A stretch of DNA of 64,000 bases, taken from assembly GCA_001632425.1 (NCBI GenBank), contig KV425608.1, forward strand, positions 116,746-180,745, in the 5' to 3' direction. Position numbers and translations under genes: made by a program. Source of the stretch: Neolentinus lepideus HHB14362 ss-1 (taxonomy: Eukaryota; Basidiomycota; Agaricomycetes; Gloeophyllales; Gloeophyllaceae). Positions within the stretch are counted from its first letter, which is position 1. Each line of letters starts with the position of its first letter. The notes under the pieces were generated by a model. The model saw only the letters and a list, made by a program, of their open reading frames with translations. It was not told the origin of the DNA and searched no databases. Below are positions 11,352 through 24,062 of the stretch, in pieces.

Positions 11352-14300
11352 CTAACTGCCATTATGTGGAGCTGGTGAAGGTGCGTGGTGAAGGAAGGGA
11401 CTAGCAAAGAAGTTCGTTGCTGATGGATGCCATTCCGGCGGTGCAGGATTAACACCTCCCCACAGCATATTAGCTGCACCTGCTCCTGGTGCACGAGGAG
11501 ATCCAAAGCCAGCAGCAGGAGAACCCCAGGGTGGTCTAGCACCATCCGGAGTGTTCGCAGCACCCCATACCTGACCCACAGGCGCATTGACCCCTCGCCT
11601 AGACGGAGCAGTCACGACTTCGTCGTCATCAGCAGCCAAAGCAGATGAACCCAAAGTGCCCTTAGGACTGGGTGACCGACGAACCGGTGAGCCCGAGCCC
11701 GCCGAACCCGAGTTATCACCAGATGCAGCAGGTCTAGCAATCGGAGCAACGGGTCGTGTTATCGGTCCGGGATCCGGGTTAGAAGGTTGCCGACTAGGGC
11801 CGGGTGCCAGACTGGGAGGAGGAGACGCCAAGGAATTACCGACAGCTTTGCTCGGAGGAGCAATGGGTGGCGGGGGCAGGCCACGGCCAAATACAGAAGC
11901 TTCGAAAGTTGGTCCGTTGCCGAATGTCCGAGGAAGAGCAGATGCGCCTAACGAAGGAGGTCCTGGTTGAATCGGTGGTCCAGGAACAAACCCACCGTAT
12001 GGTGTCGAGGGCGTGAAAGGCACCCTAGGCGACATAGCTTGAGGAGGGATGACACCACCGCCGGGAGAGTAGATAGGCGTAGAAGGCGTCATATGCGGCG
12101 TTTGAGCAGTGATTGGCGTTGCAGGCTGAGAAGCGGTCACAACAACTGGCCTGGGCTGGTGAGGTTGAGACTGTTGCCGAAGAGGCGGAACAAGAGGTGC
12201 TGGAGGTTGCGCGGTCTTATTGAGAATCTTCTTCGAAGCGACATTATTGGGAGGCGATCGCGGCTGAGACGAGCCTGCAACGGGAGCATTGCGGGGAGAC
12301 GGGGGTGGACGAGAATTTGCGGCTTTAGCTGCGGCGCGCTGCTGCTGCTGCTGTGCGGCACGCTCACGGGCCTCCTTCTCTGCCTTCTCCTTCTCTTTCT
12401 CCTTCTCCTCTTTCTCCTTAGCAAGCCTCTTCTCTCGTTCCTCACGATCCTTCTCTTCTCGCTCCCGTTTGGCCGCCTCAACAGCAGCCTTCTCAGCAGC
12501 GAGCTTCGCCTCACGCTCTTGTTTGGCCTTGCGCTCCTTTTCCTCCTTCTCTCGTCGCTCGGCCTTCAGCTTCTCCTCCTTCTCCTTGCGCTTACGCTCT
12601 CTTTCCGCTTCTCGTTCCTTCTCTTCTGCTAGTCGTTTACGCCGTTCTTCCTCCTTCCGCGCTCTCTCCTCCTCCTGTGCCTTGCGAGCAGCCTCGCGAC
12701 GAGCACGTTCCTCCTCGCGTTTCTTGCGTTGCTCCTCTTCCAACGCAGCTTGACGGGCTTTCTGAGCAGCCTCCTCCGCGGCCTTCTCAGCAGCTTTCTG
12801 GGCACGCTCTTCCTCCTTCGCCTGCTTCTGAGCCCTGGTACCGCGGCTTGGTTAAATCGCATACAGAACTAGCCAGAGGCTTTACGCACAGTTTCTTAGC
12901 CTTTTTCTTCTGGCTTTGGCTCTGCTTCTTTACGTCCTTCTCCTTGGCCGCCTTCTCCTCCTCCTCGAGCTCCCGAAGCAGTTGAAGTTGCCGCTCTTGC
13001 GCGACCTTCTCGCGATAGGCCTGAAGGACCCGTTGCTCGAACATCCGAGCTGCGAAAATGGAGAACATCCGCTTGCCCTCTTCCATCTTCTGCTCGTCCG
13101 TCATAACCTCTTCGTCTTCCTCCTCGTCTTCATCGTCCTCGTCCTCGTCATCCTCGTCATCCTCATCGCCGTCATCCTCCTCCTCCTCCTCGCTATCGTC
13201 CTCAACGTCGCCTGCCGCTTCCTCTTCCCGCTGCATGCGTCGCTCGGCCAACTGCTCCATCATCTCCAAGAACTTCTGCCCATCGTTCTTCAAGAGATCA
13301 TCAGCAACAGTCAGAATGTTACCTGGCCCTGTGGATGAGTTAAGCTCAAGAGATACATAAATGTCTGCGCCACATGCCTGTGACGGTAAGGTCTCCAAAG
13401 GCGAAGAGCCCATCCCGTTCCGCCTTGGTCCCATTCGGCCGTTTCACGCGCGGGGCGGCGTTTCTACGACCTCGCGTCACCTTCCCATCATCGTCATCCT
13501 CGGCATCGCCCTCATCATCGTCGTCGTCATCGTCATCGTCCTCTTCCTCGTACTCCTCTTCCTCTTCCTCTTCATACTCCTCTTCGTCGCCATCATCCTC
13601 ATCGAACTCGCTCTCTGGTGGTTTGACCGCTTTCCGGCCATTTGGTACAACCGAGTTCTTGATCCGCTGCGGTAATTTCGGGCCACCGATAAAAGCGCCG
13701 TCTTTGTCGACCTCGACACTGCCGGGAAAGGGGCCCGGTCCTGGTGGAGGAGGTATTGTGCCGCCGGAGGAGACGTATCGCTGCTGGTAATTCGCGTACT
13801 GTTCTAGCTCATCGTAGTAGGCATCGTACAGTACCTCGAGCTCTTCCTCTATGGCATTCCTATAGCCGGTCAAAGGAGATGGAGTATGCAAGCAAGAGAT
13901 TGATATGCAGAGAGTTCACAGAACATAGAAAAGAAATCATCGGCATCAGCGAAAAAAATTTACAGGGAAGACAAAAAGAGGGACAGACCGCTTCCGCCCG
14001 CACACCGCACAACTACATGAATGCTTTTGCTGCTCCTTCATTTTCTTTAGCACGGCTTCTTTCTCGACCTTTACGAGATTACGCCGCTCATCCTCGCCCA
14101 GTCCTAGCCAAAACTCCTTAATCCGTTCCCTCTCCTCCGCCGAGTTCGTGCTCCATATCTTGTTAGCCTCCTTACCTTTTGCGGAGGGCGTGGACTGGCC
14201 AGCAGCGGGAGGACGTGGTTTCTGGGGCGCAGAGGCATTGGAGGATGGCGGCGATGGATGATGATGGGGATGGTTATGGGGATACGCGTGAGCAGAGACA

Positions 14301-15565
14301 GGAGCTTTTGACGCGGCACGCGCCGTCCGACTTGACGGTGGCGGGTTCGGCGTCGTCGGCGCCGGTGATGAGTAGGACATTGGCTGCTTTCCAGCAGCTC
14401 TCGAGCTCGGCGGCGGGTGGCCAGCAGTCGTGCGCGCGACGGGCATGGGGTTACTGGCAGAAACAGGCGCCGGAGGATTTGTCACTGCCATTGTCGGACT
14501 CTCCGCCGGTGGCGGCCCCCTCGGCGCCGGGACCGCCGGAATAGTTTCCATAACGGGAGGAGGAGATAGTGCACTATTTCTCTTCTTTTTCTTTTTGTTT
14601 TTCTTCCGTTTCGTTGAGTCCTCGAGGCTATTAATCGACTCCACTTCGCGGTAGTGGTGGAGGTTCGTCCCGTTGAGCCTTGCGTGTGCATCGTCGTAAC
14701 TAAGCGTGAATTGAGACCGATGTGTCGTTACGCGCGGGTCGAGGCCGTCCATGTCGTCCATGTTTTCGTCCACTTCGTCTTCGCTGAAGTACTCTTCCTG
14801 GTCGTACCCTGGTTCGTCGACGCCAAAGTCATCAAAGAGCACGACGTTCGCCTGTGTTTGCTGGTCCGAGGCCGAGTGCACAGCGTTCGCAGCGACTTGC
14901 TCCATGACCGAGTTCAGTGCCGGATCGGAAAATATTGACGGATCGAAGGATGCCGGATAAGCACCAGGAGGGTACCCTGCCGCACCTTTCGTTGAACCGT
15001 TCTTGACGCCCGACTGGACCATCTGCTGCGCGATCGCATACAGCGCCTGAGCCTTTTCCATCTCGTTACAAAATGACACAAGAGGAGAATGAGGACTTCG
15101 TACAAAATTGCGTATGTGGGCCGGCAATGAATCCCAGTATTCATCATCTTCAGGGATGCCGCCGTGCGGATCTGCATCCATCCTCCGATACAGCTCGTTT
15201 GCCGTCGCTACAAGCTCAGCCTGGGCGAAATCAGCCGGATTAAGTCTTGCAGCAGCAGCAGACGCAGAGAGGGAAGCTGTGGTCGACAGATGCACTGACT
15301 CGAGTTCCGGTGATAGTCCCGTCCGTGGTGAACCCATCGCAGGCTCCAGCTCGGGTAACGGAGACTCGTCGTAGTCGTACTCCTCGTGCGACGCCACAAC
15401 GTCCGTCTCGCCATTCCTGCCCTTCCCCTTCTTCTTTTTCTTCTTCTTTCCGTTTACGGTCTGCGATGGGCTGTTAGGAACGGGCGAAGAGGGTGGCGCA
15501 TGCGATGAAGGAATCGTCCGACCAGGCATCACGGGTTGCTTGGCTTTCTGTTTCGTCGCAGCCAT
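11352..15565 (-). CDS. NST1: Nst1-like stress response protein
   Basis: Large, mostly disordered protein of the Nst1 family, linked to salt tolerance and mRNA-related functions in yeast. Four exons: 15565-13989, 13859-13378, 13328-12890, 12834-11352. The conserved Nst1 block is [20 protein letters not shown] then [12 protein letters not shown], joined across intron 1 to [19 protein letters not shown]. After it come an acidic run of Asp/Glu (about 13490-13600), [20 protein letters not shown], a charged Lys/Glu/Arg coiled coil of about 150 residues (12340-12830), and a Pro/Ser-rich tail ending PHNGS. Intron 2 (13377-13329) appears to start GC rather than GT. The opposite-strand Ser- and Val/Leu-rich frames are complements of the acidic and charged repeats and are not genes. 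Confidence 0.92.
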
Positions 15566-15924
15566 AAGACTTTAGCGAGCCGAGCGCTAGCGCTCCGATA
15601 GAAGTATGCTAGAATCCCCAAGGATCGTAGAGCTTGCTGCAAGCACGCGATGAGAGCCAATGCGGAGATGAATGGAATCAGGAACATCCACGGGTGAGTA
15701 AGCGTGCGACCGGGCCAGACATAGATGACAACGGCACACATGAGCATTCCGACGTAAATAATGCAACCAGCACTCACGTTTCCGTATATAATCTGTCTCT
15801 GCGACCGTGGACGAAGTCTGTGTCGATAATCGAAAGCAGTCAAGTCTCGAGGCACTGAGGCAGGTCTCAAGTCGCCGGAGCCGCTGATTTCCCACGCAAA
15901 TCCCTTTTCCGGACAAAATTTCAT
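15529..15924 (-). CDS. Possible small two-pass membrane protein overlapping NST1 start
   Basis: An uninterrupted frame of 131 codons from ATG 15924, just upstream of NST1 on the same strand. It has a hydrophilic N-third and two hydrophobic stretches ([19 protein letters not shown] and [16 protein letters not shown]) and a basic C-end. Its last 37 nt overlap the first codons of NST1 in another frame. A good donor (GTGAGTG) and an acceptor (CTTGCAG) lie inside, so part of it could instead be an intron of a longer transcript, including a 5' leader of NST1. I do not recognise the family. Confidence 0.4.
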   Translation of the reverse strand: MKFCPEKGFAWEISGSGDLRPASVPRDLTAFDYRHRLRPRSQRQIIYGNVSAGCIIYVGMLMCAVVIYVWPGRTLTHPWMFLIPFISALALIACLQQALRSLGILAYFYRSASARLAKVLWLRRNRKPSNP

Positions 15925-16133
15925 ATTGTTTATTTTCCAGTATCTGTCTTAATTCCGGCCTTACGGCCTGCCGCCGGGAAGGGGAGATAACCAGGAATGT
16001 GCCCGAATGGTCGATCAGTACGGCCTTTATGCTAAACTCGGTCTAGAGTTCACCGCGAAACACATGATGAAGTATCAAGGACGGCAGGAAGAAGCATCCC
16101 TAGTAGACCTTACGCTACACAGTAGATTGGATG
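15925..16133. other. Short spacer
   Basis: 209 bp between the end of the glycoside-hydrolase-like gene and the small membrane ORF. No feature seen. Confidence 0.4.
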
Positions 16134-18118
16134 CTACAGCCCTATCACAAATCCACCGGTACCAACGGATTCCAACTGGATCTGCCCATTCGCATACGTC
16201 GCGCCGCTATCGTACACCTCCGTAACCTGTTGCGGCGACCCAAGTAACAGCGTAGCCAGATTCAGCGTGATGTTGAAGTAATTGAGATTTGTCGCCAGCA
16301 CGAGCGTCTGTGTGCCCACCGTCCACATGCCGACGTCGACTCGGTTGGCCGTGTGCTGCCTGTATACGGCGGAAGGAGACAAGATGAAGGACTTAAGGGT
16401 TGGGAGCGCTTTTCCTAGGACAGTCGCGGAGTTCGTGATGTCGTCCGTGGTTGGATCATTCCAGGGTACGATGCCTATGGTGCAATCGGTCAAGACCACA
16501 GTGATACGTGCAAGATTGGATATCCCTTACCCAAACCACCATGGTTAATACTGAGCACGCTTTGCACAATGAATTCCTTGCCACTTGGCACGCGATTCCA
16601 GAACCTAAATTCCCTTATCTGAGTACGTCATAGGATAGACTCTGTCATCGAGGCTTACTGTGCATCTCCAAATGCCTGGGGTGCAGCCCACACCGCCTTG
16701 GTTCTATCCCAGCCAAGCGCCTCAAGTCTCACTCTGAAGTCATCCATTCTTTCGGAAATATCCTCAAAATCGCCAACGCAATTGTCGCATCCACAGCACC
16801 CATAATCCGGCGTGCACTCCGTGTGATACTCTACCGACCAAGTCGCGTTGATCCCGGTCGGATACGTATCCTGCATGACGATGTCCGCGCCTGAAGTGTA
16901 CTCCTCGAAGTAGTAGTCCTGGCAGTTCAGCACGAGAGAAACGGGGTGGTACCCATCGAGCTCGTAAATGAGGTCGTATGCGAGCGACGTCGCGTTCAGT
17001 GGATCGCCGCTACCGTCGGGCTCGTCGCCGGTGTACCACAGCAGTAAATTCGACCGGTTCTTGAACATGTTGACTTGCTCGGTGACGGCAGTGGCGTTCT
17101 GGTAATCCCTGAGAAGCGCGCCAAATTTAAAGGCTGAAGAACTAGTGAAGCATGCTCGGACATACCATCGCATATCGTACATGAGATACAGGCCCAGCTC
17201 GGCCATGCGGTCGACGACAAGGCCGAGTTGGGTCAGATTGTCGTACGTAGGCACAGGATGCACCTGTCAATTGGTTAGCACAGGCAGCTGTCACGAAAAT
17301 TGATTGAATTTACAATAGTGTAACTACAGATAGATCTCAATATACGTCATTCTTCTGCGAGGGACATAGCTCACTCACCCTCTGGCTGCAAGATCGTTTA
17401 TGAAGGAGAAGTTATAGTTAGTGTCTAAATAACCTCCCCAGTTCGTATAGAACCCGAGTGGGAAAACGGTGCCGTAGGGTCCAGTCGGATCGTTCGCAGG
17501 TCTCGCAAGCAGGCTACCTGAGCGCAAGTCCATCTTAGTGACAGACCCAGACTCAGGATTGGGCAAGTACGAAAGCGCTGTCGTGGCTTGGAATGTTTGC
17601 TTGGCTCCGAGAGAAGGGGAGTACATAGCAGTGCACGAGACATTATACGCCGCCTTCTGGGTCTGCAGCCCAGTCAGAGAGAACGGCAGCTCCGTCTTGC
17701 TCGCGTTCAACGGCACGACGCCAGTAGTGAGAAACTTCCCGTTGGCCGTAACGGTGACCACCAGCTCACCGAGCTGGCTGCTCGAGGGTAAAGTGATCGA
17801 AGCAGCCCCGCTAATCTGTTGGTAGGTGATAAGGGTGTCCACGATAATTGCGGCCGGTGCCAGAGCATCCTCCCCGAGGTAAGGCTTGATTGCTGGTGCG
17901 CAGCGGAAAGTAAGCAGCGGCTCCGTCGACGTTGCGGGGATGGCGAATTGACCACCTGGTGGTATGATAGGTGACCCGACCGTGTAATCCTTTCCGCACC
18001 TACGTACGACGCCTCAGGACTGAAACGATATAATGGAGACTTACGAAACCCACCATGTCTGCGCCAGTGCGCCGTTTAAAGCGCACAAACCGAAGAAGAG
18101 GGCTTGCAGGCGAGCCAT
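16134..18118 (-). CDS. Secreted glycoside-hydrolase-like protein
   Basis: Starts MARLQALFFGLCALNGALAQ (ATG 18118), a clear signal peptide with predicted cleavage after LAQ; stop TAG at 16136-16134. After the first intron comes a beta-rich N-domain (FAIPATSTEPLLTFRC onward), then a probable TIM-barrel section: FPLGFYTNWGGYLD, HPVPTYDNLTQLGLVVDRMA, LYLMYDMRW, and LLLWYTGDEPDG, whose acidic pair at a strand end resembles a glycosidase acid/base position. A Cys-rich loop CTPDYGCCGCDNC and many N-glycosylation sequons follow, then a C-terminal beta domain (VGMWTVGTQTLVLATNL). The class resembles uncharacterised Agaricomycete glycoside-hydrolase-superfamily proteins; the CAZy family and substrate are not determined. 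It lies tail-to-head with oxalate decarboxylase, so both neighbours are secreted. Confidence 0.75.
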
Positions 18119-18653
18119 GAGACCCAGCACTGTGTCGTTGGAGTATTTCTGCGAAATATAAGCTCATGTCAGGGACATCATGTGGGGGAAAAGGCGAAAG
18201 AAGTCGGTGCGCATGCTGGACTGTGACATGGTACTGAATTTGTCTCGATAAGAGGCCGTTTATTTACGGGTTTCGGGGATTTGACCGACCTCATTCCCGG
18301 GCGCCAATTTGAAGGCCTACCATCTGCATGCAAAATGCTGCCACAACTTCGAAAAGTCGGTTCGGCTGTGAAATACATATATGTATGTATGGACCTCGGA
18401 TGATGGCTCGGGAGGCTGGTGTATGCGACTTTTGAACTTCGCTGTAGTGAACGTTTTGTCACGGTAATACACAAAGCTTCCAAGAGAACCACACAGAATA
18501 CCAATAGATAGAGCTACACGAATGACAGAGTGTCAAATAAAGACAGAGATGATTAAACGAATGAAGATTCGCATGAATACAAACCTTCGGGAGGCCTAGG
18601 CCCGAAGCGCATAATTTAGTCCAGGTGTATCGCTCGAACAACTCACTGAGCAA
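18119..18653. other. Promoter region of the secreted hydrolase
   Basis: 535 bp between the hydrolase-like start and the oxalate decarboxylase stop. It should hold the hydrolase promoter. No coding frame is convincing and I mark no specific site. Confidence 0.45.
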
Positions 18654-20560
18654 TCACGAGACGATAATCTGCTTAGTCTTGGCGAATGTGTCGATAACTT
18701 CGCTTGATATATTTAGTAGGTCGATGACGACCTGTCTAGGTGTTAACGCAAGCCTGTAAAGCGAGATTTCAGTATGCACCGGTCCTTGACGAGCCGGTAG
18801 GCACTGACCATTGCGTTGCACTGAAATCAACGAACTGAGGCGCCTTGAAGAGCTCCAAGAAAATCAACGGTTCTGTAGGAGACAAGTTTTTGATCTAAAC
18901 AGGACAAGAACTGAGGATTCATTTTCCTAGAACGGCATAAGAAGGACTCACATAGTGACCATATGAGACAGGGAAGACACCAGTGTCGCCCGCCTCGAAG
19001 TCAAACGTTCTAGACGTAGCAGAGCCAGCGAAAGCCGTTGCACGCCCCTTACCAGAGACAATGTACAGCCATTCTGCCGGAGCACACATCAAAAAGAATG
19101 CGATGGAGAGACGATCCAACATACCATCTGCAATGTGCCAGTGCAGTTCGCGCATTGCGTTTGGTTCAACGTAAACCAGCGCGCTCGCAAGCATTGTAGA
19201 GACCTGGAGAAGTGCATCAGCAGACACATCTTAGAACATAATTGCGAGAATGACGCACCGGGAAGTTAGTTACAGAGTCCTGTATTTTGGCCCAGCCTCC
19301 AGGAGCGATGATCTTCTCTTGCTGCGAGATATGGAATACGTAAGGGTTGGGAACCTCACCCTGAGGGTCAGGAATTGCCTGTTGGCTCGCTTCACCGAGC
19401 TGTGGAGGCGGCACGGTGGAATCAAGGATGTACGGGTCTGTCTTGGGGATGTTGTTGAATACGCTAGTGTTCACCCCGAAGTTCTGCGCCACGATGTCTA
19501 AGGGTGTGTGCGCGAGCCAGTCTGACAGCATGAAGGTCGTCCCTAGGGCGTCAAAGTTGCCATCCGTGAAGATGAGGAGGAATTCGAGGCCGGAGTCGAG
19601 TGCCTGGATAGAGTGCGGTACGCCTGGTGGGAAACTAACGCCAACTCGGGTATTAGCAAGCTGTGATATGACTCTCTTAATAGGCTCACTAGTAAATGTC
19701 GGGATCTGAGCCGTTGATAGGACCTTTAATGTCAGAAATGTAACTTTTGCCCGTCGAGTCAACGGCGGAGATGCGCCCAGTGCCACCGAGGATGTACCCC
19801 CACTCAGCGACACGATGCCAGTGTCTAAATAAGAACGTATTGAGAAAAAACAATATTCGCACCAGTGAATAGATGCTCAACAGTTCACGGTATGCGTTGG
19901 GTGCGAGACGTATTTCTGCGCCCGCTACGTCCTTCGCTAAATCGAATATAACGCTGAGAGGGGACTGGGGAACTAGTAATTAAACTCAACCCACAGGTTG
20001 GCAAATCGGTGATGACCGTTTCTCGCACCCAACCACCCTGCGAGGCTCGGTATCAAGTCAGGCCTATGATGCGACAGAGGTACAAACCTTCAAGAGCCTT
20101 GTGTGAGAAGAAGCCATGCTCCACTTCAAGTTAGGCACAACACCTGTTCACTCTTTATTAGAGAACAGTCTCCTATCAAGCGGCCAGACAACTCACCGGC
20201 ATCCGTGGTAGGCGGCGCAATATTGTCCGGGTTTTCGTCGTCGATCCCGGTGTTACTTGGGGACAAAAATGGTGCACCGTCAGCACCACGAACCGGTTCC
20301 GGCTCCGACCCAGTGAAATTGGCAATCTGGCCGACATCAGGCGGAGTGATAGAGTCGCGTTTGGCGTTGTTGACTATAGGCCTTAGGTGGCGTGTCTTGA
20401 TACCCGCTGCATCACGGCGCGCAAGATGAAGAAGGGGCTTGATGGCGGGGTCCTGCCGTCTCATGAACTGCTCGACCTCCTCATCAGCGAGAGGTGATGC
20501 GGTGGATAACAATGCATAAAGAATGGGCAAGAGCGCAGTCAAGACGGAGATGCGCGCCAT
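18654..20560 (-). CDS. Oxalate decarboxylase, bicupin, secreted
   Basis: Mn-dependent enzyme converting oxalate to formate and CO2, usual in wood-decay basidiomycetes that secrete oxalate. Signal peptide MARISVLTALLPILYALLS, then a propeptide-like stretch with ARR and AKR sites. Cupin 1: LHWHRVAEWGYI (the intron falls between the Leu and HWH) and GVPHSIQALDSGLEFLLIF. Cupin 2: ELHWHIADEW (again split by an intron) and GDTGVFPVSYGHY. Each domain supplies the His-X-His, Glu and later His metal ligands. The C-terminus is FVDFSATQWLALTPRQVV and so on to TGA 18656-18654. Length, order of motifs and signal peptide fit fungal OxdC. A TATAAAGG element lies about 65 bp upstream of the ATG. Confidence 0.93.
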
Positions 20561-21606
20561 CTCAGATGGCGGGGTTGGAGGTGGAGGGACTCGGGAGCAT
20601 GATGAGACAAGTACGCTGCAGATCCTTTATACTCATTCCTTGGGCCTGCGGTACGGTTCTGGCATATTTGTTCTAATGCGCGGCCGAGCGAGACGAAAAT
20701 GGATCTCACCAAGTCTCTGCGCCAGAGTAATCTCTGCGCAGATACGACTCGCCCCGCCTAGCAACCTGGCGATCCGCATGCTGTGTCTAACCGGCAACGA
20801 CTGAGAGGTGTACCTTGGATGGGCCTACAGCTGAATGCGAGCGTCGCGGCTTCAAGATTCCATCCGTTGACAGATCTTCTCCGTTGAGTTCCACATGCTC
20901 TATAACATGACACTTATCAAAAGGCACTTACAATGCCAGCGACAGCTCCGGACGGGATCCTCAACCCACCCGAGGTGGATTTGAGTACGCTGTAATGAGC
21001 TGTCTGTGATTCATTCCTGACAAACTATAGGCAGTGTAAATGGCGAGAACTTACAGTGGCATGGGAAGGACAGTCAGAGTCGGGATAAAGAGACATCAGC
21101 TGGTTTGCATACCGCGCATCGACCATTGGAAGACGCGAACGGCCCTGTATGATGAATCGCACCATCAAAGCGTGATGCACACAAGATAGAGCTGTAAATT
21201 CGGAATTCGCTTGGTACAGCACACTTTCTGATCCAGTCGTAGGAAACCAGTATCGAAGCCAGATAGCTTCGAGTTACTAACGGGACCGCCTGGCAAATTT
21301 GTGGCAGTTACATCAAAACCATGGCGCCAGCTCGCAGTCAAGAATTCGGGATACTAGATGCGAAACCACAGCTACCCACAGCTACCCATCGCAAAATCCA
21401 CAGTACTGGATTGCGATGTGTAGCTCGCGGGCAGCGCTTCACATACCGCGTGACTCAGAGGCAAACAGGAGGGCGAAAGCTCTCCGCGTTGAAGTCCAGA
21501 TTCCCACGCTTCTTGCCTTCTACCACAAGGCTGGTTCTACGTTGGATTCTCGGAAGCTGAGTCGAGCGACCACTCAGCTCGCACCAGACAAATCTATGAC
21601 AAGATA
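20561..21606. other. Divergent promoter region, oxalate decarboxylase / GPHR
   Basis: About 1.05 kb between two divergently transcribed genes. Short frames here show no family resemblance. It should hold both promoters. Confidence 0.5.
20624..20631 (-). promoter_or_regulatory. TATA-like box of the oxalate decarboxylase gene
   Basis: TATAAAGG on the minus strand, about 65 bp upstream of the decarboxylase ATG at 20560. Position and sequence suit a core promoter of an inducible secreted-enzyme gene; inferred only. Confidence 0.5.
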
Positions 21607-23859
21607 ATGTCCATGGCATCCAGCAGTGTCGTAACTCAGACGGTGCTCGTCACTTTACTCAGGTACACAGAGGCCGATTCCCACCGAGGAAGGGGATGTC
21701 TAATGCCTAGGTATTGATATCCTGATAGGTGCTTGCTATTCGCTTCGTGCCGACACTATCTTCTCCGGAGCTTGTATCATGACTTGCAATCTTTGTCTTT
21801 GCCAGATGGGCAAGGTGTCACTGCTCACAACCGCGAAGAGTCGGAAGTCGTAGAGCTGAACACGCTCCCTGCACCGTCGACTTCTTCAAGTCATCCAATA
21901 TCTCTGAAGAGGAAGCGATCATTACATTCTACGCTCTCTCGAGGTCTATTTGCAATATGCTTCTCTGAGAGTTGTGTGCTGTTCTTCCTCTTGATGTGTC
22001 AAGGCCTGGATATTCTAGATGCACGGTGCGTCTACCTTCTGGGATCAATACCTTGCGCCCCTCTCAGTGATCTCCTTATGGCATGAGCTTGAGCGCCGTC
22101 TGGAAGTACGCATCAGCGTCTCGATAGCTACGAACTATGATGGGTATTTCCAGACAAAGGGCTCGGAGATCGAACTCATCGTCCTGGATCACTCGGAGGC
22201 TACATGCATCGTATTGCAGGGCTCAAGTCAGTGATGTCTGATGAAAACATGTCCCAGGACGCGTCTAGTGAACTGGAGACTTTCTCTTATCGTTCTGTTG
22301 TCAGCTATTCTCGTATTGGCCCCCTTATGTCTGAATCTCGTACTCACGTATACATCCGTCATTGCATCTAATGGTAGGTTTCTTACGCACACTACCGCAC
22401 GCACCTCATCTCTGTTGTGGTATAGATACCACACCCCACAACCGGTCGATGGTCACTCGATTGTTGTTGACGATCGCTCCTGTCTTTGCATATCTGCTGT
22501 TGCTGTCATACATTCCGCTTCCATCGGCTCTGTCCTCCACAGGGATAACAGCATCGGTTCTGGCACGTCTCATCGTGGTCGGCACCATCATCCTAGGCAT
22601 GCTCTCAGGGTTTGGTGCCATCAGCAATGCATGGGCGTTTTTCCCTCTCTTCTCACGGGCAAAAAGGTGTGAAAGCAAATGCACACTAGCCTTATGCTCA
22701 ACACTGACCGTTCTTTCGGTTCAGGATTGATCCAACTGTCGATGACGTCGTGGCGGCAACCCATGCCTTAGACAGAGTGAGGTCGGACTTAATAGACAGA
22801 CGGGCGGAGCTGAAGAGACTGAGGAACGCTCAGGTGCGGCGCAGTTAGTTACTGTGGCGAAGCAGCAGTTAGGCTTATTTGCTGTGTTTCAGCCTGAGTC
22901 GCAAGTGACATGGCTCTCACGCATGACATCGAGCTTCCGAGGAGACAGCCGTAAGATTGCCTTGTTGTACTTCGTAATGAAATATTGACATCTTAGTGTT
23001 CCTTCAGAGCTATCTTCTGTCTCGCAGGAAGTCAGCGGTCTGGAGGCATTAGACTACCAAATGTCTCAAAACCTTGAGGACATGAAACTGCGCCAAGCGA
23101 ATGCGCACTTCAATCGGACTTTGGCTGGAAAGCTGTTCAACCTCGGAGGGCGTCTCTTTGCCCTGTATTGTGTATTACGTGTGCTCAGTGTTCGTCCTCT
23201 GGTCCAGCGGCATGTCAAGTCACGCTGACACATTTGATTACACCCAGTCCATCATCAACATCACAATACCCAGCAGGTCCCATGAGCAAACCTCTTCGCC
23301 AGATCTCATAGCACACTATCTCGTGCGACTCCTGTCCTTCTTCCCCTCCGTCGACATCCCGGAGAAAGATGTCTCGCTGTTGTCTCGACAGATCGGTCTA
23401 GCGCTCGTTGGTCTGATTATTCTCAGCAGTATCAGATTAGTTCTGCGTGGTGTAGCTAGGGTGGGCACAGGACTGCTGGTGTCGTCATTTTGCGCTAAGT
23501 ATATCATATTCACTAGGTTTTGCGAGTTACAAATAGGAATTTGGGCGCATCACTCATGCTGGTCATACTGGCGCAACTGATGGTAAGGCTCTGTACCCCT
23601 TGCTCCTGCGGCGGCGACTGACAGAGCTGCGTAGGGTATTTACCTACTGTCGACACTCATCCAGCTACGTACATCATTTCCGCCCCCTCAAGCTAGGCCA
23701 GGCACCGATGTAGGATCAAGTGGAGAAACGAACCTATTTTCCACGTTACCCGAGTATCAAGTATTCGGGTCCTTATTCGACGGCTCCTTTTTGATTGCAG
23801 CCGGCAGCACTACTGCGTTACGTTGGTTAAACGAGAGAGTCAATGGACCCGGAATATGA
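21607..23859 (+). CDS. Golgi pH regulator (GPHR/GPR89, ABA-GPCR family)
   Basis: Multi-pass membrane protein; the animal homologue is an anion channel that acidifies the Golgi, the plant ones are GTG1/GTG2. Exon 1 from ATG 21607 (MSMASSSVVTQTVLVTLL) joins to LLFASCRHYLLRSLYHDLQ. Membrane segments follow, including SCVLFFLLMCQGL, LSLIVLLSAILVLAPLCLNL and APVFAYLLLLSYIPL, then a soluble coiled region (DRVRSDLIDRRAELKRLRNAQ-like, then SVSQEVSGLEALDYQMSQNL). The C-terminal ABA-GPCR domain shows SRQIGLALVGLIILSSIRLV, GIYLLSTLIQLRTSFP, and the family signature LPEYQVFGSLFDGSFLIAA. Stop TGA 23857-23859. The gene is rich in short introns, and no single open frame covers more than about 160 codons. 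Confidence 0.88.
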
Positions 23860-24062
23860 TTGCAAGGACCGTTTATCGAGCCAGACTTTCCTGGGACCTA
23901 TTTTGGCCACCTGAAATAGTATGAACTCTATAATACTACTATTGTTACATTAATCATGCATTGACTGAATTGTGAATACTTCACAAGCGGATACGCTCCT
24001 CGAGATCGTCCGTACCCTCATAAACATAATGGTACACAACATACCTGTGGTAATCGCCCACA

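Noticed and set aside
11587..13790. Long plus-strand frames rich in Ser, Leu or Val
   Set aside because: They are the complement of the acidic and Lys/Glu-rich repeats of NST1; repeat composition keeps other frames open.
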